Source: Acinetobacter kyonggiensis (lineage in GTDB: Bacteria; Pseudomonadota; Gammaproteobacteria; Pseudomonadales; Moraxellaceae). From it: a stretch of DNA of 64,000 nucleotides. How positions within the stretch are numbered: position 1 is the first letter of the stretch; the number at the start of each line of letters is the position of its first letter. The DNA lies in assembly GCF_900107285.1 (NCBI RefSeq), contig NZ_FNPK01000001.1:186001-250000 (forward strand), in the 5' to 3' direction. Shown here one piece after another: positions 56,577 through 64,000 of the stretch. The notes under the pieces were generated by a model, which did no database searches, had not been told where the DNA came from, and saw only the letters and a list, made by a program, of their open reading frames with translations. The translations under genes were made by a program, and so were the position numbers.

Positions 56577-58132
56577 GAACTTACTTTAATAAGCTGTTCA
56601 ATTCATCCCAACAACAAAAACAGCTCCCGTTTATTTACCCCTTTTTCATTTCATTATTTTCAGGTGCCATGTTCAGCTTTGCGCTGGCACCTTATTATTA
56701 CTGGTGGCTGGCACTGCTGTCACCCGCTTTACTCTATGCTTCGCTGCGTAAACGCTCTGCTCGACAAGCCTTTGGTATGGGTTGGGCTTATGGCTTTGGT
56801 TTATGGTTTGTCGGTGCATTTTGGCTGTATACCTCTATCCATGTTTATGGCGACACCAGTGCTTTTTTAAGTGTTCTGATGATTGCCTTCATGGCCTTGC
56901 TGATGGGCTTATTTACTGCTTTACAGACATGGCTATACCGTCGCTTCTTTCCTGAAACTCCCCTTACCTTTGCACCGCTTTGGGTATTTTTTGAATGGGC
57001 AAAAACTTGGGTATTTACTGGTTTCCCATGGTTATTTGCCGGTTATGCCTTCACTGAACGCTTCCTAGATGGCTATGCACCGTTATTCGGGATCTTTGGT
57101 GTTTCGTTTGTGGTGATTATTTTAGCCTGCGCCTTGGTTGAAATCCTGAATAAATGGCTATTTTGGCTCATTCCTTCAGCGCTCTTACTTTTGGGTGCTT
57201 GGGGCGCTTCCTACCTCAGCTTTGTTCAACCTAAAAATACCAAACCACTTTCTGTCTCTTTAATTCAAGGCAATATTCCTCAAGATCTAAAATGGCTGAC
57301 CGAATATCAAGTGAAAACCTTGATGATCTATGCCAATTTAAGTCGAACTGAATGGGGACGTGATCTCATTGTTTGGCCTGAATCCTCAATTCCGCTGTTC
57401 CAAACCGATATTGAACCCTTCCTTGATGCAATGAAAGTTCAAGCAGAAAAATCAGGCACAGCGTGGGTCACGGGTATTCCTTATTGGGATCTAAAGGAAT
57501 CTCAAATTGAGCAGCATCCAATGTATTACAACAGCATCATGGCTTTAGGTGATGAATCTACAGGTTTGTATAAAAAACAGCGTTTAGTCCCCTTTGGTGA
57601 ATATATTCCACTCTCAGGTTGGCTCAGTTGGGTGTTACCTGCATTGCAAAATGACCCATCGATGAGCGGTTTTTCGCGTGGTGCACGTGAGCAAAAGCCA
57701 TTGGAGGTAAAAAACCATCCTTTAGGTGCTGCGATTTGTTATGAGGTGGCGTATCCAAGCCTGACGCGTCGTAATGCCCGTCAAAGTGATTTCTTGGTGA
57801 CTGTATCCAATGATGCATGGTTTACTGGTACAGCAGGGCCTTGGCAGCATTTACAAATGGTGCAAATGCGCGCCAAAGAAAATGGCCGTTGGTTTATTCG
57901 CGCCACCAATACTGGTGTGACTGCATTTATCGATCATAACGGGCATATTGTAAAGCAAGCGCCTACGGATCAAACAGCGGTTCTTCGCGGTGAACTGCCA
58001 GCCATGCAAGGCGAAACCTTATATATGCGCCTCAGTGATTGGCCGATTCTAGCTTTTTCATTGTTGTTGTTAATTTTAGGTTGGATTTATCGTCCACGTG
58101 AAGTAGATGTCTCATTTAAATCACGGCGTTAA
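56573..58132 (+). CDS. lnt: apolipoprotein N-acyltransferase
   Basis: Inner-membrane enzyme that adds the third acyl chain to lipoproteins. The 519-residue protein has six to seven N-terminal transmembrane helices, then a periplasmic nitrilase domain. The catalytic triad is Glu ~268 (VWPESSIP), Lys ~335 (YKKQRLVPFGEY) and Cys ~389 (AAICYEVAYP). A final transmembrane helix (PILAFSLLLLILGWIYR) anchors the C-terminus. It overlaps corC by 4 bases, so the two are coupled. Confidence 0.96.
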   Translation: MRTYFNKLFNSSQQQKQLPFIYPFFISLFSGAMFSFALAPYYYWWLALLSPALLYASLRKRSARQAFGMGWAYGFGLWFVGAFWLYTSIHVYGDTSAFLSVLMIAFMALLMGLFTALQTWLYRRFFPETPLTFAPLWVFFEWAKTWVFTGFPWLFAGYAFTERFLDGYAPLFGIFGVSFVVIILACALVEILNKWLFWLIPSALLLLGAWGASYLSFVQPKNTKPLSVSLIQGNIPQDLKWLTEYQVKTLMIYANLSRTEWGRDLIVWPESSIPLFQTDIEPFLDAMKVQAEKSGTAWVTGIPYWDLKESQIEQHPMYYNSIMALGDESTGLYKKQRLVPFGEYIPLSGWLSWVLPALQNDPSMSGFSRGAREQKPLEVKNHPLGAAICYEVAYPSLTRRNARQSDFLVTVSNDAWFTGTAGPWQHLQMVQMRAKENGRWFIRATNTGVTAFIDHNGHIVKQAPTDQTAVLRGELPAMQGETLYMRLSDWPILAFSLLLLILGWIYRPREVDVSFKSRR

Positions 58133-58140
58133 AATTCCTT

Positions 58141-58290
58141 TCTATCTCCATTATTAAAGGAAGAAAAGTCCCTCTTGGGAAAAGGCGGGATTTAGGGGGA
58201 TTAAATATTTCCACAATCCAATAGCGGCTTAGGAAGTAAACATATACCAATCCCTCCCAACCTCCCTTTTTAAAAGGGAGGGGCTTTTAC
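58141..58290. repeat. palindromic CCCTCC/GGAGGG intergenic repeat
   Basis: The gap after lnt holds GGAAGAAAAGTCCCTCTTGG-like sequence, an AGGGGGATT/AATCCCTCCC pair and a near-perfect hairpin: CCTCCCTTTT (58261-58270), one base, AAAAGGGAGG (58272-58281). It resembles the repeat between hcaB and mhpB at 9201-9330. Its position after a gene end and its composition suggest a dispersed Acinetobacter-type intergenic repeat. Confidence 0.6.
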
Positions 58291-58299
58291 AATGAAATA

Positions 58300-58328
58300 A
58301 AAAACCGAGGTCAATGCCTCGGTTTTTT
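58300..58328. terminator. terminator between lnt and the small membrane protein gene
   Basis: AAAAACCGAGG, loop TCAATG, CCTCGGTTTTTT with T-runs on both strands. Confidence 0.88.
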
Positions 58329-58340
58329 ATACACATCATT

Positions 58341-58676
58341 TTATAATTGAGTCACTAAATAAGACATCATGGTTGCTAAAAAAAACATTGGAATATAACA
58401 ATAAATTTTGACCACACGGTGTTCTAAAGCTGAAATCTGTTCTTGTTTTAAGCTTAATACAGTCGCTTTCAATGCAGACCAAAAGCACAGTACCAGTAAG
58501 GTACTAAATACACTGATGGCAAAAAAGCCCACCATAATTTGGCTACTTCCCTCTGTCGCATGCCATAAAGTTAAAATACCTTGACTCATGGGAAGTAAAC
58601 TCAAAATCAAAAGAACAGATTTGAGCATTGACCAATGAAATTGACCAATTTCATCCGCTATCATTAATGCTTTCAT
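58341..58676 (-). CDS. small integral membrane protein
   Basis: 111 residues from the ATG at 58676, chosen because GGAGGA lies 5 bases upstream; the frame extends to 58757 without comparable signals. Three hydrophobic helices are visible (SVLLILSLLPMSQGILTLW, QIMVGFFAISVFSTLLVLCF, IYCYIPMFFLATMMSYLV). A short charged segment (LKQEQISALEHRVVK) lies between the second and third. No family recognised. Between lnt and gspG, in the same direction as gspG but separated by ~280 bases. Confidence 0.68.
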   Translation of the reverse strand: MKALMIADEIGQFHWSMLKSVLLILSLLPMSQGILTLWHATEGSSQIMVGFFAISVFSTLLVLCFWSALKATVLSLKQEQISALEHRVVKIYCYIPMFFLATMMSYLVTQL

Positions 58677-58880
58677 TCTATCCTCCATAGACAAAATCGT
58701 TGCCATTTCAAACATTATGCAAGTTTTTTTATAAATAAAAAGGCTATTTTTCTTCACACTTCATCATTATTGTAACTATTAAATATGGGAATAATTCTTA
58801 TTATAACTACCAAATAGCAATATTATATTATTTATATAAAATTCAATATTTTAACATATACTCATTAATTAGGATTTATT

Positions 58881-58923
58881 ATCACTTCACTTTGTATTGA
58901 ACCATCAGATCAAGTGAAGTGAT
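58881..58923. other. perfect 12-bp inverted repeat downstream of gspG
   Basis: ATCACTTCACTT (58881-58892) and AAGTGAAGTGAT (58912-58923) around a 19-base loop, 36 bases past the gspG stop. No T-tract follows on the minus strand, so it is more likely a 3' stabiliser or protein site than a simple terminator. Confidence 0.5.
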
Positions 58924-58958
58924 TTATTTCATAAATGCAATAAAATAATGATTCTCAG

Positions 58959-59396
58959 TTAAGGCTGATAATAAATATCAGTATCTGTACCTTCACCGCC
59001 TTCTTTACCATCTGCGCCAAAAGAATACAAATCAAAGGCACGACCTTCGGCACCTGGAATCACATATTGAATATCATTATCCCAGCTGTCTTTTGGATAG
59101 CCGCCTTTCACATAACCACCTTGCATCCAATTTTTTGCAGAAGCAGGTTGATTAACTAAAGCATCTAAACCACCATCTTGCATCGAAGGATACTTACCAT
59201 TATCAAGCTTATATTGATCTAAAGCACCTGCAACGCCTTTTAAAGTAATGGCAGAGGTATCCACTTTGGCTTTCTCACCACGCCCCATGACATTCGGTAC
59301 GATCAGTGCAGCCAACACCCCTAAAATCACAATCACCACCATTACTTCAATGAGGGTAAAGCCTGATTGCTTCGCTTGATATTTTTTAGCTTGCAT
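58959..59396 (-). CDS. gspG: type II secretion major pseudopilin GspG
   Basis: 145 residues from the ATG at 59396 (GAGAGAG upstream). Type IV prepilin-like leader with the cleavage site after Gly12 and the mature N-terminus FTLIEVMVVIVILGVLAAL, including the conserved Glu at position 5. The C-terminal YDLYSFGADGKEGGEGTDTD is the calcium-binding loop typical of GspG. Processed by prepilin peptidase and assembled into the periplasmic pseudopilus. It follows gspF in the same direction, 39 bases apart. Confidence 0.96.
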   Translation of the reverse strand: MQAKKYQAKQSGFTLIEVMVVIVILGVLAALIVPNVMGRGEKAKVDTSAITLKGVAGALDQYKLDNGKYPSMQDGGLDALVNQPASAKNWMQGGYVKGGYPKDSWDNDIQYVIPGAEGRAFDLYSFGADGKEGGEGTDTDIYYQP

Positions 59397-59435
59397 ATAA
59401 CTCTCTCGCAAAAATCTTTATCTTTATAAAATGGG

Positions 59436-60641
59436 TTAAATCATATTATTCATATTTACAATCGGCAACATCACCGCGATTACAATCACTAAAACAATAC
59501 TCGCCATCACCACCAACATTAAGGGTTCAAGCAGTGCCAGTAAAGTTGAAATTAAGGTGGTGACTTCACGATCTTGCATGCTTGAAGCTCGCTCGAGCAT
59601 ACGATCCAGTTCGCCCGAGGCTTCACCACTTTTGATCATTTGTACCATCATCGGGGGGAAATAACCACTACGCTCCAGTTGCGTTGCAAGGTTGCCGCCT
59701 TCTGTCACTTTCTCTGCCGCTAAATTGACAGAATCACGAATCACCCAGTTATTACTGACCGCTGCGCCAATTTTAAGCGCGTCTACCAACGGTACACCAG
59801 ACTTGGTCAAAATCGATAAGGTACTGGCAAAACGTGCAGCATTTATACCACGCGATAATTTACCAAATAATGGCAATTTGAGTGTTAAACGATCAAAAGC
59901 ATAATGCCCAGCCGAAGTTCTTAAAAACCGAACTAATGTAATAAAACCAACCACACCTGCGACAAGCAAAAAGGGCCATGCCACCCGAATAAAATCGCTG
60001 GCTTTCATTAAAGCAACTGTAATCCAAGGCAGTGCATCTTTACTTTGATCAAAAGTTTTGACAATGTCTGGCACCACGTAGGTCATCAGCCCCATCACAA
60101 TCGCAAAAGACATTAGCATCAGAATAATCGGATAAATCATCGCACCCTGCACTTTCTTTTGCATGGCAAAACGGTTTTCGGTGTAATCTGATAATTGATC
60201 TAGAATTAAATCAAGATGCCCTGAACGCTCACCCGCAGCAATAGTGGCAATATATAAATCGGGTAACCGCCCTGCTTGCTGCAAAGCATTGGCAAGTGAA
60301 TGCCCTTCCATAACTTTTGAGCGTACCGACATCAACAAGTTTTGCACATGTACTTTTTCACTTTGTTTACCCACGGCACGCAGTGCTTCTTCTAAAGGAA
60401 TCGCAGCGGCAACCAAAACTGAAAGTTGACGGGTAAATAAGGCCAAATCATAAGCGGTGACTTTTTTCTGCAACCATCGTTCTGAGCGATGCTTATCTTT
60501 TTGCTCAACAGGGTCAACCGTCACAGGAATGAGGGATTTGTCTCTGAGCTGTTGACGAATTTGACGCGCGGAATCGCCTTCTAACACGCCTTTTTGCTGC
60601 TTCCCTGAAGCATCAATGGCAGTAAATTGATATGCAGGCAT
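59436..60641 (-). CDS. gspF: type II secretion inner-membrane platform protein GspF
   Basis: 401-residue polytopic protein with two T2SF domains: first ~residues 70-190 (ALFTRQLSVLVAAAIPLEEA), second ~270-390 (FASTLSILTKSGVPLVDALK). Three hydrophobic helices include MIYPIILMLMSFAIVMGLM and a C-terminal VVMASIVLVIVIAVMLPIV. It is the inner-membrane platform around which the ATPase GspE works. gspE and other gsp genes are not adjacent here; only gspF-gspG are seen, so the system is split in this genome. Confidence 0.96.
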   Translation of the reverse strand: MPAYQFTAIDASGKQQKGVLEGDSARQIRQQLRDKSLIPVTVDPVEQKDKHRSERWLQKKVTAYDLALFTRQLSVLVAAAIPLEEALRAVGKQSEKVHVQNLLMSVRSKVMEGHSLANALQQAGRLPDLYIATIAAGERSGHLDLILDQLSDYTENRFAMQKKVQGAMIYPIILMLMSFAIVMGLMTYVVPDIVKTFDQSKDALPWITVALMKASDFIRVAWPFLLVAGVVGFITLVRFLRTSAGHYAFDRLTLKLPLFGKLSRGINAARFASTLSILTKSGVPLVDALKIGAAVSNNWVIRDSVNLAAEKVTEGGNLATQLERSGYFPPMMVQMIKSGEASGELDRMLERASSMQDREVTTLISTLLALLEPLMLVVMASIVLVIVIAVMLPIVNMNNMI

Positions 60642-60793
60642 TGTAATGCTCTAATTTTCCAAAATTTGCTTCAGCGCTGTTGCGTCTGACCACCAAAATC
60701 ATTCATATTCTGAGACATAAATGATTTGCTCACTCTAACATAACTCGATCTTGAGCACGACGAAATTTGATTAGGACGATTTGACCCTTATTT

Positions 60794-63016
60794 ATGCCAA
60801 ATACAACATCGACTCCATCCAATATTTATCGCATTCGTGTTGCTGTATCTGTACATGTCTATGACTGCTTTGATTACAGCCTAAGTGCCCAACAGTACCA
60901 ACAGGCCCAAATTGGCGCACGTGTTGCTGTGTCGTTTGGACGGCAAAATCTGGTCGGGATTATTGTGGAAAAATTAACACCAGACACCCCGATTGACCCC
61001 CGTTTTAAACTCAAAGCCATTACCGAACTGCTCGATGAGCACGCTATTTTAGATCAGAAAAGTTTAAGTTTATTGACATGGTCAGCGCAATATTATCAAT
61101 TTCCAATTGGTGAAGTCTTCCAAAGTGCCTTACCGACTTTTTTACGCCAAGGTAAACCGTATAATTTATTGGCACGTATGTGGAATGTTTTAGACTTGCA
61201 TGCCGAAGCAAAAGTGACCCGTTCGGAAAAACAACAAGAAGCTTATAAAATACTCAAATTGCATCCAACAGGAACCACAGAAAATATTTTAAATTTGGCT
61301 GGTATTGAAACAGCCACACTAAAAGCTTTAGAAAAAAAAGCCATTGTGGAATGTGTTTTAGAAAAGCAAGATTTCAGCCCACAGCCTGTCACACTGGCAC
61401 AAATGCCCTTAACGGCCAATGAAGAGCAAAAAAAAGCCATTCAACACGTGCTCAAGGCACAGAAAAAATATCAAGCCTTTTTACTCGATGGCTTAACGGG
61501 TAGTGGCAAAACTGAAGTGTATTTGCAGATCATGCAAGATGTTTTGAAACAAGGCAAACAAGTGTTGGTGTTGGTGCCTGAAATTGGTTTAACGCCACAA
61601 ACCATTAGCCGCTTTCAATCACGTTTTCATAGCAATATTGTGTTACTCCATTCAGGGCTGAATGACACCAAACGCTTACAAGCATGGCAAGCCGCGCAAA
61701 CAGGCAAAGCCTCTATTATTTTGGGCACCCGTTCTGCCATTTATACACCGCTGCCCAATTTAGGTTTAATCATTTTAGATGAAGAACATGATCTGTCCTT
61801 TAAACAACAAGAAGGTTTTCGCTATCACGCCCGTGATGTCGCAATGTATCGTGCGCATTTAGAAAGTTGTCCGATTATTTTAGGTTCAGCCACCCCAAGC
61901 ATCGACAGTTACGCCTTGGTGGATGCAGGCAAAATGACCCGTTTAGAACTGAGTCAGCGTGCAGGTGTGGCACTCATGCCGAAAATTCATCTGATTGATC
62001 TGAAAGTTGCCCAAAAGCAAAATGGCATTAGCCAAAGCCTGCTTGATGAAATACAAAAACGCCTCGATAAAAAAGAACAAGTCTTGGTGTTTTTAAACCG
62101 ACGCGGTTATGCGCCCGTGTTGATTTGTGAAAGTTGTGCATGGCAGGCAAAGTGCCCACATTGTGATGCCAATTTCACTGTACATCGTCAACCGTATCAG
62201 CATTTACATTGTCACCATTGCGGCACGATTCATCGCATGCCAAATCATTGTCCACAGTGTCAGCATACCGAACTCAAATCGATTGGTTTGGGAACGGCCA
62301 AGGTTGAAGAACATTTACAACAGTTATTTCCCAAATTTGACGTGATACGAGTTGACCGCGACTCCACCAGTCGCGTGGGGAGCTGGCAAAAAATTTATGA
62401 CAAAATTCAAAAAAGTGAACCGATTATTTTGCTTGGCACACAAATGTTGGCAAAAGGACACCACTTTCCTTACGTAACTTTAGTGGCCATTTTAGATATT
62501 GATTCAGGCTTATTTAGTGTCGATTTTCGCGCCACAGAACGCACAGCGCAACTGATTGTTCAAGTGGCAGGGCGTGCAGGTCGCGGGGAACGCAAAGGTG
62601 AGGTCTATTTACAAACGCTCAGACCTGACCACCCTTTACTCACGACATTAATCCAAGAAAATTATTATCATTTTGCCAAACAAACCTTAAAAGAACGTCG
62701 TGCAGCTTTACTCCCCCCGTTTCGGTATGCGGCACTGATTCGTTGTGAGTCGAAAAATCAGGAACAAAACCAAGCCTTCTTAGAACAACATGCCCAAGCC
62801 TTAAGACAGGTTTCAGAAAACCTGATTGATATTTGGGGACCCATTCCAGCGCCAATGGAACGCAAAGCGGGACGTTATCAAGCACATATGGTACTGCTAT
62901 CCCAAGATCGGGCGAGATTACATTTTTATATTCGGGCTTGGTGGCAAAATATGTTGCATCAAAAGCCCTCAACCATGAAACTTACCTTAGATATAGACCC
63001 TCAGGAATTAAGCTAA
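60794..63016 (+). CDS. priA: primosomal protein N' (replication restart helicase PriA)
   Basis: 740-residue 3'-5' helicase that restarts stalled replication forks. The N-terminal DNA-binding domain (residues ~10-110) binds fork 3' ends. Walker A is GLTGSGKT (233-240) and Walker B DEEHD (~328). The cysteine-rich zinc region (CESCAWQAKCPHCDANFTVH, then CHHCGTIH and CPQC) lies at ~445-490. The C-terminal helicase part has VAGRAGRGE. Divergent from gspF across ~150 bases. Confidence 0.96.
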   Translation: MPNTTSTPSNIYRIRVAVSVHVYDCFDYSLSAQQYQQAQIGARVAVSFGRQNLVGIIVEKLTPDTPIDPRFKLKAITELLDEHAILDQKSLSLLTWSAQYYQFPIGEVFQSALPTFLRQGKPYNLLARMWNVLDLHAEAKVTRSEKQQEAYKILKLHPTGTTENILNLAGIETATLKALEKKAIVECVLEKQDFSPQPVTLAQMPLTANEEQKKAIQHVLKAQKKYQAFLLDGLTGSGKTEVYLQIMQDVLKQGKQVLVLVPEIGLTPQTISRFQSRFHSNIVLLHSGLNDTKRLQAWQAAQTGKASIILGTRSAIYTPLPNLGLIILDEEHDLSFKQQEGFRYHARDVAMYRAHLESCPIILGSATPSIDSYALVDAGKMTRLELSQRAGVALMPKIHLIDLKVAQKQNGISQSLLDEIQKRLDKKEQVLVFLNRRGYAPVLICESCAWQAKCPHCDANFTVHRQPYQHLHCHHCGTIHRMPNHCPQCQHTELKSIGLGTAKVEEHLQQLFPKFDVIRVDRDSTSRVGSWQKIYDKIQKSEPIILLGTQMLAKGHHFPYVTLVAILDIDSGLFSVDFRATERTAQLIVQVAGRAGRGERKGEVYLQTLRPDHPLLTTLIQENYYHFAKQTLKERRAALLPPFRYAALIRCESKNQEQNQAFLEQHAQALRQVSENLIDIWGPIPAPMERKAGRYQAHMVLLSQDRARLHFYIRAWWQNMLHQKPSTMKLTLDIDPQELS

Positions 63017-63075
63017 GTTAAAGTTCTCCTTTGGCTTAAATTTTTTGGCACTAAAATAAATTCTAGGACAGGCTG

Positions 63076-64000
63076 ATGTCGCTACTGTTACAAATTACGA
63101 TTTTCCTTGGTGCGTCCTTACTCTTGGTGCCTTTAGCCAAACGCTTCGGAATTGCCACCGTACTCGGTTATTTGTTTACAGGTATGTTGCTGGGTCCCAG
63201 TGTATTCAATATTACCAGTGACCCTGAATCCATCCAAGAATTGGCTGAATTTGGCGTGATTCTGTTAATGTTCATTATTGGTCTAGAACTGCGACCACAA
63301 CGGCTGTGGGAAATGCGTAAATCCATCTTTTTGATGGGCAGCTTACAAGTCGGCATGACTGGCATTATTCTCGCCATCGTTGTCTTTTTTGCCTTACAAC
63401 AAAACATTGCTGCAAGTTTTGTCATTGGTACTGCACTCGCGCTGTCATCGACGGCTTTTGTTTTGCAACTACTGGCCGAAAAACAACAACTCAACACCAC
63501 CTTTGGGCAACAGTCTTTTTCTGTACTCCTATTTCAGGATATTGCTGCCATTCCCCTGCTGGCGATTATTCCCCTCTTAGCAGGCAATGAATCGACCCAT
63601 CACGGTATTGCCTATTTCGCCGCAATTATTGCCACCTTTAGCGGTTTATTTTTATTTAGCCGTTATATGATGCGGCCCTTTTTTCGCTTTGTCGCTAAAA
63701 GCGGTGCACATGAATTGATTACAGCTGTGGGGCTATTTATTGTCTTGGGCGTTGTAGTGCTAATGGATGTACTCGGCATTAGTACTACTTTGGGTGCATT
63801 CTTAACAGGCGTGTTACTGGCAGACTCAGAATTTCGACATGAATTGGAAGCCAGTATCGCGCCCTTTAAAGGACTTTTACTCGGTCTCTTCTTTATGACC
63901 GTGGGGATGACCACACAATTGTCACTCTTGGTCGATATGCCGTGGTTGATTATTGGTGGGGCATTTACTTTAATATTGGTGAAAAGCATAACGCTCACTG
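63076..64000 (+). CDS. Kef-type K+/H+ antiporter (CPA2), N-terminal part cut by window edge
   Basis: Open frame from the ATG at 63076 (AGGACAGG just upstream) to the window end without a stop; 308 complete codons. The product begins with SLLLQITIFLGASLLLVPLA and shows about ten hydrophobic helices. The CPA2 signatures LGYLFTGMLLGPSVF, ELAEFGVILLMFIIGLEL and SVLLFQDIAAIPLLAIIP match KefB/KefC-type antiporters. The C-terminal RCK/TrkA-N NAD-binding domain expected in this family would lie beyond the window. 59 bases downstream of priA and possibly co-transcribed. Confidence 0.88.
   Translation, partial: MSLLLQITIFLGASLLLVPLAKRFGIATVLGYLFTGMLLGPSVFNITSDPESIQELAEFGVILLMFIIGLELRPQRLWEMRKSIFLMGSLQVGMTGIILAIVVFFALQQNIAASFVIGTALALSSTAFVLQLLAEKQQLNTTFGQQSFSVLLFQDIAAIPLLAIIPLLAGNESTHHGIAYFAAIIATFSGLFLFSRYMMRPFFRFVAKSGAHELITAVGLFIVLGVVVLMDVLGISTTLGAFLTGVLLADSEFRHELEASIAPFKGLLLGLFFMTVGMTTQLSLLVDMPWLIIGGAFTLILVKSITLT

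Overview
The window reads as a chromosomal segment of an Acinetobacter-type gammaproteobacterium (Moraxellaceae). This is an inference from low GC, gene content and gene style: an rluC/rne divergent pair with a very long glutamine/arginine-rich RNase E tail, an OprD-family porin, a corC-lnt pair, a gspF-gspG pair and a run of tRNA-Lys genes. No rRNA operon, prophage, CRISPR array or intact transposase gene was seen.

Layout. 1-6.6 kb: tail of a TetR regulator, a small exported protein, katG, a DCC/DoxX-like pair, a metallo-beta-lactamase-fold hydrolase and a CDF cation transporter. 6.9-20.7 kb: an aromatic-ring catabolic region. It holds an hca-type ring-hydroxylating dioxygenase operon (alpha, beta, ferredoxin, dihydrodiol dehydrogenase, an mhpB-type extradiol dioxygenase, ferredoxin reductase), a divergent HcaR-like LysR regulator, a DUF1345 membrane protein, a meta-cleavage-product hydrolase, an OprD-family porin and an mhpD-mhpF-mhpE operon. 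Together these can take an arene such as 3-phenylpropionate through a cis-dihydrodiol, a catechol, meta cleavage and hydrolysis to 2-hydroxypenta-2,4-dienoate, then to pyruvate and acetyl-CoA. The exact substrate is not fixed by the sequence.

21.4-30.8 kb: GST, a WYL regulator, a HAD phosphatase, rluC, rne with a roughly 740-base hairpin-rich leader, and a FATP-like acyl-CoA synthetase. 31.0-31.6 kb: three identical tRNA-Lys(UUU) genes and one tRNA-Lys(CUU). 31.6-41.3 kb: lipoproteins, PspC, an HPP/CBS protein, a transglutaminase-like protein, glyQS and a run of four small exported proteins of unknown role. 41.4-53.2 kb: mostly minus-strand metabolic and maintenance genes (2-hydroxyacid dehydrogenase, GFA, flavoprotein, TrmB-like methyltransferase, hemH, DUF4062 protein, murI, DUF1285). 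53.4-64 kb: ETF-QO, tusA, corC-lnt, gspF-gspG, priA and the start of a Kef-type antiporter that runs off the window.

Most unusual signal: two roughly 345-bp non-coding elements (17512-17855 and 21056-21401), in the same orientation, flank the mhpDFE module. Each begins and ends with about 30-bp imperfect terminal inverted repeats. The outer ends differ between the copies yet stay complementary within each copy. Internal hairpins and a 78-bp identical core are also shared. They look like MITE-type mobile elements, a repeated structured RNA, or both. Each lies directly after the stop codon of a minus-strand gene.
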